NCBI RefSeq assembly: GCF_023701485.1
Contig: NZ_JAMQBK010000073.1
Location: forward strand, 1-64,000
Length of the DNA stretch: 64,000 nucleotides
Direction of reading: 5' to 3'
From: Aporhodopirellula aestuarii
GTDB lineage: Bacteria; Planctomycetota; Planctomycetia; Pirellulales; Pirellulaceae
Below, one piece after another: positions 53,953 to 63,347 of this stretch; within the stretch, counting starts at the first letter, position 1, and the number at the start of each line of letters is the position of its first letter. The translations under genes and the position numbers were made by a program. The notes below the pieces were generated by a model, which was given only the letters and a program-made list of their open reading frames with translations, had not been told where the DNA came from and ran no database searches.

Positions 53953-55791
53953 ATGAAGCCAATGAAGTTAAACGACGCAATGAAGACGGTGCGCAATTTG
54001 ATGTGTGCCATCGTTTTTGCGTTGTTGGGACTGCCGCATCCGTCCTTTTCAGCATCGATTGAAGGTGAAAAGAATGATGACGGTAGTTTCAAGCAATGGC
54101 ACCGCATCGAGTTGGTCTTCGATGGCCCGGAGGCGAATGAATCTTCCGCGACGTTCAGAGATTACCGACTGGATGTCACGCTTACCGCACCCAGCGGAAG
54201 AGAGTATGAGGTTCCAGGCTTTTTTGATGCCGATGGAGATCCGGCGAATACATCCGCGGTCAGCGGAAATAAATGGAAAGCGCGCTTCGCCGGTGGTGAG
54301 AAGGGCGAGTGGACGTACAAGACAAGTTTTGTCACCGGGAATGATGTTGCCGCAAACTTGGCAGGAGGAACCCGTGGCACTGCCCCGGATGGCGAAACAG
54401 GAAGACTGCGAATCGGCTCACAGGATAAATCAGGAAGTGATTTTCGAGCCAAGGGGAAGTTAGAATATGTTGGCGAGCATTACTTGCGTTTTGCCGATGG
54501 GGATCACTTTATCAAAGTGGGAGCCAACAGCCCGGAGGTGCTTTTGGAGTACGGTGAATTCGACGGAACCCCCGGGCATGCAAACGACCTCTACACGCCC
54601 AACATCACCGACTGGAATCCTGGAGATCCCACTTGGGCAGATGGAAAAGGCAAGGGCATCATCGGATTGATCAATTACCTTTCATCTCTGGGCGTGAACG
54701 GGCACTACTTCTTGTGCATGAACGCCTACGGGGATGGCAAAGAGGCTTGGCCTTGGACCGGTGCAGATCACATTGATGTTTATGATGTTTCCAAGCTCGC
54801 TCAATGGGAGGTGCTGTTTACCCATTTCGATCGAATGGGATTGATGGTGCATTTCCAACTATCAGAATCTGAGAACACAAATTATCTCGAGCAGCAGGAT
54901 GGACATGGAGCGTTCTCCAATGCTCGGAAGATTCTCTACCGCGAAATGATTGCGAGGTTTGGTCATCACATGGCCATCACTTGGAATATCGGTGAAGAAA
55001 ATCAGGCGAAGGGAACTGGCATCCAGACACCCAATACCCATTCCCAAAGAAAAGAGTTCGCAACTCGGATCAGGGAGCTCACGTACTACAACGATCACAT
55101 TTCCGTTCACAATGGCCCTGCCGGCAAGTTTGCCGATATCTTCCCTCAGCTGATCGGACATGAGGACATCACGGGGCCCAGCCTGCAGACTTACCTCGTC
55201 AATCGCAAATTACCGAGCAACCACGACGAGGTGAAAGAGTGGTATGACAGAAGTGCCGCCAGCGGTCACAAATGGGTTGTTTCTGTCGATGAACCTTGGT
55301 GGGGCAGGAAGCGACCCAAAGGCTTCGTTGATGTGTTGCGCAAAGAGGTCATCTGGGGCGCTATTATGGCAGGGGGGCACATGGAGTTTTATGCCGGGAG
55401 TGACGACGTAAAGCACATCGACTATACGTCCTATGAAGATTGCTGGAAGGCAATGGGCCACGCAGCCAAGTTCATGAATGAAAACTTGGCCAAAGAGATT
55501 GTCAAAATGAAGCCGAACGACGCTTTGGCTATCGGTGACAACAATTGGGCCTTAGCAGACGAAGGGCAGTCCTACCTGCTGTATTTACAGAATGGTGGAG
55601 AGGCGATCGTAGATTTATCTGGGGCAAACGATCAGGCGTTCTCGGTTCGTTGGTTTAACCCGCGTAGCGGTGGAGTTTTGGTTGGCGGCACACGCGGCAC
55701 CGTCGTCGGCGGCCCTGAAAAGGTGTCTCTCGGAGTGCCTCCAAATACAACCGATCAGGATTGGGTTGTCCTTATTCAAGCTCCAAGATGA
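53953..55791 (+). CDS. DUF5060 glycoside-hydrolase-like protein, secreted
   Basis: 612 residues from the ATG at 53953. After a signal segment (LMCAIVFALLGLPHPSFSAS) a DUF5060 beta domain follows (FKQWHRIELVFDGPE, YEVPGFFDADGD, GEWTYKTSF). A TIM-barrel-like region comes next (FIKVGANSPEVLLEY, ITWNIGEENQAKG with candidate Glu, WVVSVDEPWWG). The C-terminal beta domain (QSYLLYLQNGGEAIVDLSG, VRWFNPRSGG) is of the collagen-binding-like type seen in this family. It is probably a glycosidase acting on a deoxy-sugar or uronate polymer; the substrate is not defined. Confidence 0.78.
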   Translation: MKPMKLNDAMKTVRNLMCAIVFALLGLPHPSFSASIEGEKNDDGSFKQWHRIELVFDGPEANESSATFRDYRLDVTLTAPSGREYEVPGFFDADGDPANTSAVSGNKWKARFAGGEKGEWTYKTSFVTGNDVAANLAGGTRGTAPDGETGRLRIGSQDKSGSDFRAKGKLEYVGEHYLRFADGDHFIKVGANSPEVLLEYGEFDGTPGHANDLYTPNITDWNPGDPTWADGKGKGIIGLINYLSSLGVNGHYFLCMNAYGDGKEAWPWTGADHIDVYDVSKLAQWEVLFTHFDRMGLMVHFQLSESENTNYLEQQDGHGAFSNARKILYREMIARFGHHMAITWNIGEENQAKGTGIQTPNTHSQRKEFATRIRELTYYNDHISVHNGPAGKFADIFPQLIGHEDITGPSLQTYLVNRKLPSNHDEVKEWYDRSAASGHKWVVSVDEPWWGRKRPKGFVDVLRKEVIWGAIMAGGHMEFYAGSDDVKHIDYTSYEDCWKAMGHAAKFMNENLAKEIVKMKPNDALAIGDNNWALADEGQSYLLYLQNGGEAIVDLSGANDQAFSVRWFNPRSGGVLVGGTRGTVVGGPEKVSLGVPPNTTDQDWVVLIQAPR

Positions 55792-55926
55792 CGCAGGGCA
55801 GGCCCTTAAAAGAGCACGCACGGGCAACAGTCGCATGCCGACTCTCCTTGAGCTGCCAGGCGTGCAATCCCCGGTGACCTTTCATGACATTCAATCACTA
55901 AGCCAAGACTAAATCAAAAAGAAGCT

Positions 55927-56565
55927 ATGAAGAACCGAATGATTGTTGCTGTTGGATTGCTCCTATGCATGGGGGCGACCCTGTTTGGGCAACAAAACTT
56001 GTTTGCGCAGTCCGAATCTTGGATGCCCGAGCCAGGTTTTAGCTCCCTATTCAACGGCAAGGATCTCAGCGGTTGGTGCTTCCGCGTCAAAACCCCCAGG
56101 CGCGAGACCAACGCCGGAGCGGTGATCGAAACGTTCGATGGAAAGACTAAGACGGACGAGGATCATCGCTATTCAGCCAACGACGGTGTTCTCACGGTCA
56201 GTTTTCCGGAAGAAAAGGATCGCCTCACCGGTCAGCTATATACGGTCGCGGAGTTTCCAGAAAACTTCGTGCTGAAACTCGAGTTTCGAGCATCGGTCAA
56301 CGCGGATAGTGGCATCTTCATCCGCAAGCCACAACTTCAATGTCGTGACTATCTCGTTGCCGGCCCCTACAACGACTTGAAGTACTATAAGCCGCAAGAC
56401 TGGAATCTGATCGAAGTCACTGTCAATGATGGCGTCGCGCATTGCACGTGTAACGGCGAAGTTCTCGAAGCTGCTCTCGAACTTCCGGAAACCGGTCCCA
56501 TCGGGTTGGAGGGCGACCGCGGCAAGATGGAATATCGCCATTTGCAGCTCAAGAAGTTGCCGTAA
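55927..56565 (+). CDS. DUF1080 (3-keto-disaccharide hydrolase domain) protein, secreted
   Basis: 212 residues with a signal peptide (MIVAVGLLLCMGATLFG). The domain entry FSSLFNGKDLSGWCFRVKTP, with NFVLKLEFRASVNADSGIFI and GPIGLEGDRGKMEYRHLQL, is characteristic of DUF1080, a lectin-like beta-sandwich. Some members hydrolyse 3-keto-glycosides; others probably bind glycans. The family is very abundant in planctomycetes. 135 nt separate it from the DUF5060 gene; nothing convincing is encoded there. Confidence 0.88.
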   Translation: MKNRMIVAVGLLLCMGATLFGQQNLFAQSESWMPEPGFSSLFNGKDLSGWCFRVKTPRRETNAGAVIETFDGKTKTDEDHRYSANDGVLTVSFPEEKDRLTGQLYTVAEFPENFVLKLEFRASVNADSGIFIRKPQLQCRDYLVAGPYNDLKYYKPQDWNLIEVTVNDGVAHCTCNGEVLEAALELPETGPIGLEGDRGKMEYRHLQLKKLP

Positions 56566-56636
56566 TGGGCACTCGTTGCCAATCCCACATCGATAACAAT
56601 TCAGTGACCACAACGACAAGCGAGTTTTTAAGAACC

Positions 56637-59342
56637 ATGTTGGCACGCAATCTACTGACGACTGTCTTGGCCGCGTCCACACTGTTCTGGACGGGTAGCC
56701 ATTTCGCTCCGGAGGCTTCGGCGGTGGAGCAGCAATCTGGTTTGGTCGCAGACGGGGCGGGTAAGGCTCTGCGGCTCTGGTACGACGAGCCTGCGCCGGA
56801 CAGCGATGCCGGCTGGGTCAACCGTTCCATCCCAATGGGCAATGGCTACATGGGTGCCAATGTGTTCGGTGGCACGACGAAGGAGCGAATTCAGATCACT
56901 GAAAACAGTCTGTACGACTGGGCGGCAAAGAACAGTGGATTTAAACGCCGCGGCGTGAATAACTTCGCCGAGGTCTATCTTGATTTCGGCCACGAGAACG
57001 TCAGTGACTACGAACGGGAGTTGAGCCTGAATGAAGGCGTTTCCTATGTGAAATATGTGCAGGAAGGTGTGGAGTACTCGAGGGAGTATTTCACGAGCTA
57101 CCCCGACAAGGTGATGCTAATCCGCCTGAACGCGTCGAAGGCGGGGACTTTGTCGTTCACGCTGCGTCCCACCATTCCCTTCCTTGGCGATGGCAAATCA
57201 GGGTCCGTCTCGGCGGAGGGCGACACGGTCACGCTGTCCGGTGTCATGACGTACTTCAAGATCAAGTTTGAGGGTCAGTTCAAGGTCATTCCCACCGGTG
57301 GCAGGATGAACGCATCAAGCAGTGAAGGCACGATCACGGTCTCGGATGCTGACAGTGCGGTGATTCTGATCGCGGTCGGAACCAATTACCAGTTCGACCC
57401 CCAGGTGTTTCTGACCAAGGATCCCGCAGACAAGCTCGCCGGATTTCCCGATCCCCACGCTAAGGTAACGGGCTATCTGGCCGACGCAGCAGTGAAGTCC
57501 TATGAGGAGTTGTTGGCAAACCATCAGGCCGACTACACCGAACTTTACGACCGGGTCAGTTTGGATCTCGGCGCCACGGCACCGACGAATCCAACCGACG
57601 AGCTAGTCGATGCTTATCCTGATGGCACTTCCAGTCGATACCTGGAGGAACTCGCGTTTCAGTTCGGACGCTACATGCTGATCTGTTCCTCCAGAGCCGG
57701 CACACTTCCGCCCCACCTGCAAGGAATCTGGAACGTCTATGAACGACCGCCGTGGTCTTCTCAGTACTTGCACGATACGAACGTGCAGATGGCCTACGCA
57801 CCGGCCTTTTCCGCCAACCTGCCTGAGCTGTTTGAGTCCTATGCGGACTTCTTCAATGTGTTCGTCCATCGGCAACGGGAATACGCCACGCAGTATATCG
57901 AGCAGTACAATCCCGCGCAGCTCGATCCGGACGGAGACAACGGTTGGTCCGGTCCCTTCTGGGCTAACCCGTATGATGTTCCCGGAAAAACCCCCATTGC
58001 TGGTTTCGGCACAGGTGGCTGGATTTCTCAAATGTTCTGGGACTACTACGACTACACACGCGACGAGACCCTGTTGGCCGAAACCGTCTATCCCGTGATG
58101 TATGAACAGGCCAACTTCGTTTCCCGGTTCGTTCAGGAAATCGATGGTGCGTTATTGGCCAAGCCTTCCTCATCCCCGGAACAATACCTGGAAGGAAAAA
58201 GGAAACGCGAGACAATCGGCACCACCTTCGACCAGCAGATGTTCTACGAAAACCATCACAACACACTGAAGGCCGCCAAAATCCTCGGCCGCATCGATGA
58301 CCGATTGGAGCTGTATGAATCGCAGCTCCCGCGCTTGGACCCGATCCATGTTGGAAAATCCGGACAAATCAAGGAGTTCCGTGAGGAAGAATTCTACGGC
58401 GACGCCGGCAGTACCATCGACCCTCACCACCGGCACACCTCCATGCTGCTGGGATCGTACCCGGGTCAGTTAATTAACGACTCAACTCCGGCCTGGCTCG
58501 ATGCCGTCAAAACAACCCTGACCCTGCGCACCCGCAGCTCCAACATTGGCTGGGCGCGCGCCGAGCGAATCGCCTTTTGGGCTCGTGTGCATGACGGCGA
58601 TGAAGCGTATCTGTTCTATCGGGATTTGCTGGAAGGAAACTACATGCACAACTTGTTCAACGACCATCGTGGCGGCCAGCTGTTTCAGGCCGACGCCAAC
58701 TACGGCGCCACGGCCGGAGTCGCGGAATTGCTCCTGCAGAGCCAGGATTACGTCGTGGCCCCGCTGCCCGCATTGCCCACAGTCTGGCCGGACGGCAGCT
58801 ACCGCGGCCTGCTGGCGCGAGGCAATTTCGAGGTTTCCGCACAGTGGTCCAGCGGACAGGCCACTCGCCTGGAAGTATTGTCCAAGGTGGGCGGAACTTT
58901 GAAGCTCAGATACCCCAACATCGCCAAAGCCCTCATAAAAACCGCGGACGGCAAAACGGTAGACTTCTCGGCCAAGGGTACCGACCAAATCATTATTGAA
59001 ACCACGAAGGGCCAGGCTTATGTCGTCGTGGACATCCCGCTATATCACCCTGTTGCCGCGCCCTCGAACTTGAAAATTGACAAAGGCGGCAGAAGTCAGA
59101 TCGAGCTTTCATGGACCGGCAGCGCGGATGCGGTGTCGTACAACCTGTACCGCGCGGTAGGTAACGCGCCGGACTATGAGCCGATCGCGTCAGATATCGA
59201 GGGTACCCAGTTCATCTACCAAGCCCCCGACCTGACACAGATCGACCAGATGACGCTCAAGGTCACCGCAGTACGGGCCGACGGGCGCGAGAGCGACGAG
59301 GGTGCCACGTTGATCCGCCTATTGCCGGCAATGAAGCGGTAG
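56637..59342 (+). CDS. GH95 alpha-L-fucosidase/galactosidase with C-terminal Fn3 domain, secreted
   Basis: 901 residues from the ATG at 56637; an upstream in-frame start at 56565 overlaps the previous stop. Signal peptide ending PEASAVEQ. GH95 hallmarks are LWYDEPAPDSDAGWVNRSIP, MGNGYMGANVFGGTTKERIQ, the (alpha/alpha)6 segment GTLPPHLQGIWNVYERPPWS and the C-terminal HNLFNDHRGGQLFQADANYG. The last about 95 residues (PSNLKIDKGGRSQIELSWTG, YNLYRAVGN) form an Fn3 domain. GH95 removes alpha-1,2-fucose or galactose with inversion. It supports a fucose-containing substrate for the operon. Confidence 0.92.
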   Translation: MLARNLLTTVLAASTLFWTGSHFAPEASAVEQQSGLVADGAGKALRLWYDEPAPDSDAGWVNRSIPMGNGYMGANVFGGTTKERIQITENSLYDWAAKNSGFKRRGVNNFAEVYLDFGHENVSDYERELSLNEGVSYVKYVQEGVEYSREYFTSYPDKVMLIRLNASKAGTLSFTLRPTIPFLGDGKSGSVSAEGDTVTLSGVMTYFKIKFEGQFKVIPTGGRMNASSSEGTITVSDADSAVILIAVGTNYQFDPQVFLTKDPADKLAGFPDPHAKVTGYLADAAVKSYEELLANHQADYTELYDRVSLDLGATAPTNPTDELVDAYPDGTSSRYLEELAFQFGRYMLICSSRAGTLPPHLQGIWNVYERPPWSSQYLHDTNVQMAYAPAFSANLPELFESYADFFNVFVHRQREYATQYIEQYNPAQLDPDGDNGWSGPFWANPYDVPGKTPIAGFGTGGWISQMFWDYYDYTRDETLLAETVYPVMYEQANFVSRFVQEIDGALLAKPSSSPEQYLEGKRKRETIGTTFDQQMFYENHHNTLKAAKILGRIDDRLELYESQLPRLDPIHVGKSGQIKEFREEEFYGDAGSTIDPHHRHTSMLLGSYPGQLINDSTPAWLDAVKTTLTLRTRSSNIGWARAERIAFWARVHDGDEAYLFYRDLLEGNYMHNLFNDHRGGQLFQADANYGATAGVAELLLQSQDYVVAPLPALPTVWPDGSYRGLLARGNFEVSAQWSSGQATRLEVLSKVGGTLKLRYPNIAKALIKTADGKTVDFSAKGTDQIIIETTKGQAYVVVDIPLYHPVAAPSNLKIDKGGRSQIELSWTGSADAVSYNLYRAVGNAPDYEPIASDIEGTQFIYQAPDLTQIDQMTLKVTAVRADGRESDEGATLIRLLPAMKR

Positions 59343-59382
59343 AGAAAGAACCCTGTCGAAGGTTAATGCGAGGAAATCCACA

Positions 59383-60735
59383 ATGAAGACTATTCTTGAA
59401 TGCATCATTGTCGTCGGCCTGCTGTTGGCGGTGTTTGCGCCAGAGTCCTACGCTCAGTCGGAGTCTAGCAAGGGAAAGGTGGTCAATGACCAGCAGCGCG
59501 AAGAGGAGTTCATGGATTGGGGGCTTGGCATGTTCGTCCATTGGTCCCTGGATTCACAACTGGGATCCGTGATCAGTCACTCGATGGTGGGGGCGAACGA
59601 GCGGTATCTTGACCGCTACATCAACGAGCTTCCCCAAACGTTCAATCCAAAAAAGTACGACCCGGACGAGTGGATGGCGATCGCCAAACTTGCGGGTGCA
59701 AAGTACATGGTTCTGACCACCAAGCACCACAGTGGATTTTGTCTTTGGGATACCAAGACGACCGACTTTGGCATCATGAGTACACCCTATAAGAAGGACA
59801 TTGTCCGCGAGTATGTCGATGCCTGTCGCAAAACAGGCCTCAAGGTTGGCTTCTATTTTTCTCCGGAGGATTTCTATTTCTTACGTCAACAGGGGCACGT
59901 GATTCGCCGGACCGGCGAAGCTACTCGGATCTCCGAAAACCAGGAGCTACTTGAATACGACAAGCGGCAGATCAAAGAGTTGCTGACCGATTACGGTCCA
60001 ATCGATGTGGTTTTTCTGGATGCGTTTGATAGTGCCCAAATCCGAGATTACGTCCATGACCTGCAGCCGAAGTGCCTGGTGACTCGGGGCGAGATGGCCA
60101 CGCCGGAACAAAAGATTCCAGATGCACCGATTCCCGGTCCTTGGGAATCGTGTTTTACATTGGGGACGCAGTGGCAATTCAAACCTACCAACGAGGATTA
60201 CAAGAATGGCGGCAAACTCATTGACATGTTGATCGAGACTCGGGCCAAGGGTGGGAATCTGTTGATCAATATCGGTCCCGAGCCCTCCGGTATCATTCCC
60301 CCGGAACAGGAACGAATCTTCCGTGAGCTGGGCCTATGGATGTTCATCAACGACGAAGCCATACACGATGTTCGCCCCAGCAAGGTCATCCGCGAGAACA
60401 AGATTTGGTACACACAGTCCAAGGATGGAAAAACAGTCTATGTCTTCTTGACAGAATTCACTGGAAAGAATCGTTGGAATTACGGTGAGCGAAAAGAGAT
60501 CGTGCTGAAAAGCTGGAAGGCGACGGAGCAGACACGCGTGTCGGTCCTGGGGCAAAACGACAAGGTGCTGGAATACAAACCTGACGCCGACCCCACGTCG
60601 CGGTTCAAGCAAACCGAGGCTGGTCTCGAACTCTCGGTAATGCGTGCCCAACGCATCTACAACGATAAGACCTGGCCCAATACTGTGGTCCTGAAGCTTG
60701 AGAATGTTGAATTTGTTGAGAATAGAAGACAGTGA
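59383..60735 (+). CDS. GH29 alpha-L-fucosidase, secreted
   Basis: 450 residues, signal peptide up to ESYAQS. GH29 barrel motifs: GLGMFVHWSLDSQLGSVISH, FNPKKYDPDEWMAIAKLAGA, TTKHHSGFCLWDTKTTDF and GLKVGFYFSPEDFYF. The nucleophile strand reads PIDVVFLDAF, where most members have WFDG, so the Asp is kept but its surroundings differ. NIGPEPSGIIPPEQERIF is the usual end of the barrel. It is a retaining exo-fucosidase or a close relative. AGGAAA precedes the start, 40 nt after GH95. Confidence 0.9.
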   Translation: MKTILECIIVVGLLLAVFAPESYAQSESSKGKVVNDQQREEEFMDWGLGMFVHWSLDSQLGSVISHSMVGANERYLDRYINELPQTFNPKKYDPDEWMAIAKLAGAKYMVLTTKHHSGFCLWDTKTTDFGIMSTPYKKDIVREYVDACRKTGLKVGFYFSPEDFYFLRQQGHVIRRTGEATRISENQELLEYDKRQIKELLTDYGPIDVVFLDAFDSAQIRDYVHDLQPKCLVTRGEMATPEQKIPDAPIPGPWESCFTLGTQWQFKPTNEDYKNGGKLIDMLIETRAKGGNLLINIGPEPSGIIPPEQERIFRELGLWMFINDEAIHDVRPSKVIRENKIWYTQSKDGKTVYVFLTEFTGKNRWNYGERKEIVLKSWKATEQTRVSVLGQNDKVLEYKPDADPTSRFKQTEAGLELSVMRAQRIYNDKTWPNTVVLKLENVEFVENRRQ

Positions 60736-60765
60736 ATTTGTTGGCTCATGGAGAGGTTATTTTTG

Positions 60766-61833
60766 ATGAATCGATCAAAGGACGTAACGCGACCGTTCAA
60801 AGCGAAACTGCTTTTGTGGACAACAGCCGTTTGTGCTGCCCTCATTCCCCAAAACCTCCATGCGCAGCCGGCGGGACCGGGCGACTGGTCCAAAGTGCGT
60901 CTTTTCGGTCATGCGTTTCGCAATGACGATTATACGCCTGAACAATACGATTTCATCCGGGACCATTACGCAATCTTTACGATCGAAAAGCGGCATGCAA
61001 AGAACATCTATGGTGCAACGAGCACCGAAAAAGCGGCAGCGGAAACCGCCAAGAAACTGCTAAAGAACAACCCGGAGATGCGTGTCCTGCTCTACTGGAG
61101 CACCAACACCGCATACAGTCAGTTCTATACCACCGTTCGAGATACGGTTGCACAGCATCCGGACTGGGTTGAAGAGGTTCGGAAAGGAACCGTGCGTTGG
61201 ACCTATCCCAACGACGACGCCCGAAACTGGTGGGCCGACACGGCCGACCGGTTGGTCAACGATAGTGCCTTGAACGGAGTTTTCGGCGACGGCGCTCCGG
61301 GTGCCAACGCCCGGGGCCAATTGAAAAGTGTCGAGAGCTGCCTCGAGCGATTGTCCAGCTTCGTGATCTTCAACGGCTACCGCGTCCAAACCTCCAGCAG
61401 GTACGTAGCCGGGGCGAGTACACTTGTTCATGCCGACGGCGTCTTCTGCGAAGCCTTCTTTCGGTCCTCGGTTGAGACCGCTGACGAAGGCGTGAAGTTG
61501 ATAGAGGAGCTGTTAGCCATTCCGTCTGACAAATACATCCTTTGCCGTGGAGCCGGGGATGGTGCCTTTGGGGCCACCCACGACTTTACGCTCGCCTGCT
61601 ACTTGGTCATCGCCAACGATTACTCCTTTTACAGTTGGGGCGGCAACGAAAACTCCTATGCCGCCGACGACTCGCTCATTTACTGGTCCGACGACTTTGC
61701 TCAAAAGATCGGCAAGCCCTTGGGCATGGCCACCAGAGATGGCTACGCCTATCACCGGGATTTTGAGCACTGCAGTGTCGATGTCAACCTGAGAACCAAG
61801 ACCTCGTCCATCATCTGGAAAACTGTGGATTGA
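60766..61833 (+). CDS. Putative secreted glycosidase (TIM-barrel), family not certain
   Basis: 355 residues from the ATG at 60766 (GAGAGG 9 nt upstream); 60748 is in frame. N-terminal signal region TAVCAALIPQNLHAQ. The sequence order YDFIRDHYAIFTIEKRH, MRVLLYWSTNTAYSQFY, GVFGDGAPGANARGQ, TLVHADGVFCEAFFRS, DKYILCRGAGDGAF and YSFYSWGGNENSYA looks like a barrel with Asp/Glu at strand ends. It is similar in style to putative glycoside hydrolases of the GHL15/endo-galactosaminidase type. I cannot assign the family. Located between the two fucosidases, it probably acts on the same glycan. Confidence 0.6.
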   Translation: MNRSKDVTRPFKAKLLLWTTAVCAALIPQNLHAQPAGPGDWSKVRLFGHAFRNDDYTPEQYDFIRDHYAIFTIEKRHAKNIYGATSTEKAAAETAKKLLKNNPEMRVLLYWSTNTAYSQFYTTVRDTVAQHPDWVEEVRKGTVRWTYPNDDARNWWADTADRLVNDSALNGVFGDGAPGANARGQLKSVESCLERLSSFVIFNGYRVQTSSRYVAGASTLVHADGVFCEAFFRSSVETADEGVKLIEELLAIPSDKYILCRGAGDGAFGATHDFTLACYLVIANDYSFYSWGGNENSYAADDSLIYWSDDFAQKIGKPLGMATRDGYAYHRDFEHCSVDVNLRTKTSSIIWKTVD

Positions 61834-61907
61834 GTAGACTGACAATCGAAAGAACAGAGTCCTGATATCCTCTCCCCAACTGAAAACGAAACCAAATTGG
61901 AAAACAA

Positions 61908-63344
61908 ATGAAACCTTTAGCCTTGTCATTGATCGTTGTCGTATCGGCTATTTTGCCGATGCAAGCGCAAGAGGCTCCCAAAAAAATCGTTCCGGAACAT
62001 CGTTTCGAATATCGCTTTGACGAGAACTTGAAACAGACAGACGATTCCATTGCACGACAGGAGAAATGGTTTCGCGATGCCAAGTTTGGTGCGTTCATTC
62101 ACTTTGGCGTCTACTCCACGCTGGAAGGCGAATACCAGGGCCGTGGTTCGGAGCATCGCTACTCGGAATGGATCCAGATCTCTGGCAAGATGACGGCCGC
62201 TGAGTACCATCAGGTGGCGGCAAAGTTTAATCCTTCGGAATTCGATGCAGATGAATGGGCCAAAGTCTTCAAGGATTCCGGCATCCGCTATGTCGTAATT
62301 ACTTCCAAGCACCACGATGGGTTTGCGCTCTTCAAGTCAATGGTCAGCGATTATAATATCGTTGACTACACGCCCTTCAAACGTGACATCATCAAGGAAT
62401 TGAGCGAGGCCTGCCATCGCAACGGTCTAAAGTTCGGTGTCTACTATTCGCAGGCACAGGATTGGGACGAACCCGATGCGCCCTTCATCGCTCCACGCTT
62501 CGACGGAAGGTACAAGCTCATCCATCCCGACCTTCCGGACGATTTTCAACCCGATATGGATCGCTATATCAGCAAAAAGGGGCTTCCTCAGGTCGAGGAA
62601 CTGGTGAAAAACTATGAACTCGATTTGATCTGGTTTGACACGCCACGGGACATGAACCGGGAACGCGTGAAGTTGTATAGCGACATGGTTCGAAAGCACC
62701 GTCGCGATTGCCTGATCAATTCTCGTATCATCCATTCCGGCAAGGGAAAGATCGAAGCTCAGTACCTGCCCTATTACGACTATGTTTCGATTGGTGACAA
62801 GGAAGTCCCCACGAAGAAACTTCCGCTATACGTCGAATCGCCCGACAGTGTGAGTTCTTCCTTTGGCTACAAGACCAAAGGCGATTGCTACTACCATAGC
62901 GAAAAGGAGATGATTGAACGTTTCGTGGGCACCGTTTGCGCCGGCGGAAACTATCTTCTGAACAACGGGCCGATGGGCAACGGACAGCTCGATCCCGAGG
63001 CGATCCGGCTGTATGGCGTGATCGGCGATTGGCTAAAAGTGAACGGTGAATCGATTTATGAAACCCGCCGCAATCCTTTGCAATCGCGACCGCAGTGGGG
63101 CGACATTTCCGCAAGCAAGGATGGCAAGACGCTGTACCTACATATTCTCCAGTGGCCCGAATCCGGGAGCATCACTGTCGATGGCCTGCCCATCCAAGTA
63201 GCCTCGGTTGTCTATCTGGCAGGCGGTGAGCAAGCCGACTTTGTCCAGGATGGCGACGTGCTGAATCTGAGGCTGCCCGCCAAGCCACTGAACGAATACG
63301 ACACGGTCGTAAAAGTCATGCTCACCGACAAGCTTGGAGAATAA
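61908..63344 (+). CDS. GH29 alpha-L-fucosidase, secreted
   Basis: 478 residues with a short signal peptide ending PMQAQE. Clear GH29 motifs: FGAFIHFGVYSTLEGEYQGR, YSEWIQISGKM, KFNPSEFDADEWAKVFKDSG, SKHHDGFALFKS, LKFGVYYSQAQDWDEPDAP and the nucleophile strand LDLIWFDTP near residue 240. A C-terminal beta domain (DGKTLYLHILQWPESGSITV) follows. More canonical than the GH29 at 59383, so the two probably differ in linkage specificity. The stop is 3 nt before the next ATG. Confidence 0.93.
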   Translation: MKPLALSLIVVVSAILPMQAQEAPKKIVPEHRFEYRFDENLKQTDDSIARQEKWFRDAKFGAFIHFGVYSTLEGEYQGRGSEHRYSEWIQISGKMTAAEYHQVAAKFNPSEFDADEWAKVFKDSGIRYVVITSKHHDGFALFKSMVSDYNIVDYTPFKRDIIKELSEACHRNGLKFGVYYSQAQDWDEPDAPFIAPRFDGRYKLIHPDLPDDFQPDMDRYISKKGLPQVEELVKNYELDLIWFDTPRDMNRERVKLYSDMVRKHRRDCLINSRIIHSGKGKIEAQYLPYYDYVSIGDKEVPTKKLPLYVESPDSVSSSFGYKTKGDCYYHSEKEMIERFVGTVCAGGNYLLNNGPMGNGQLDPEAIRLYGVIGDWLKVNGESIYETRRNPLQSRPQWGDISASKDGKTLYLHILQWPESGSITVDGLPIQVASVVYLAGGEQADFVQDGDVLNLRLPAKPLNEYDTVVKVMLTDKLGE

Positions 63345-63347
63345 GCG

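Noticed and set aside
55670-55912. 80-codon plus-strand frame over the end of the DUF5060 gene and the following gap
   Set aside because: It mostly overlaps the real gene in another frame and lacks a start signal. The last 40 residues could be a gene remnant, but nothing supports it.
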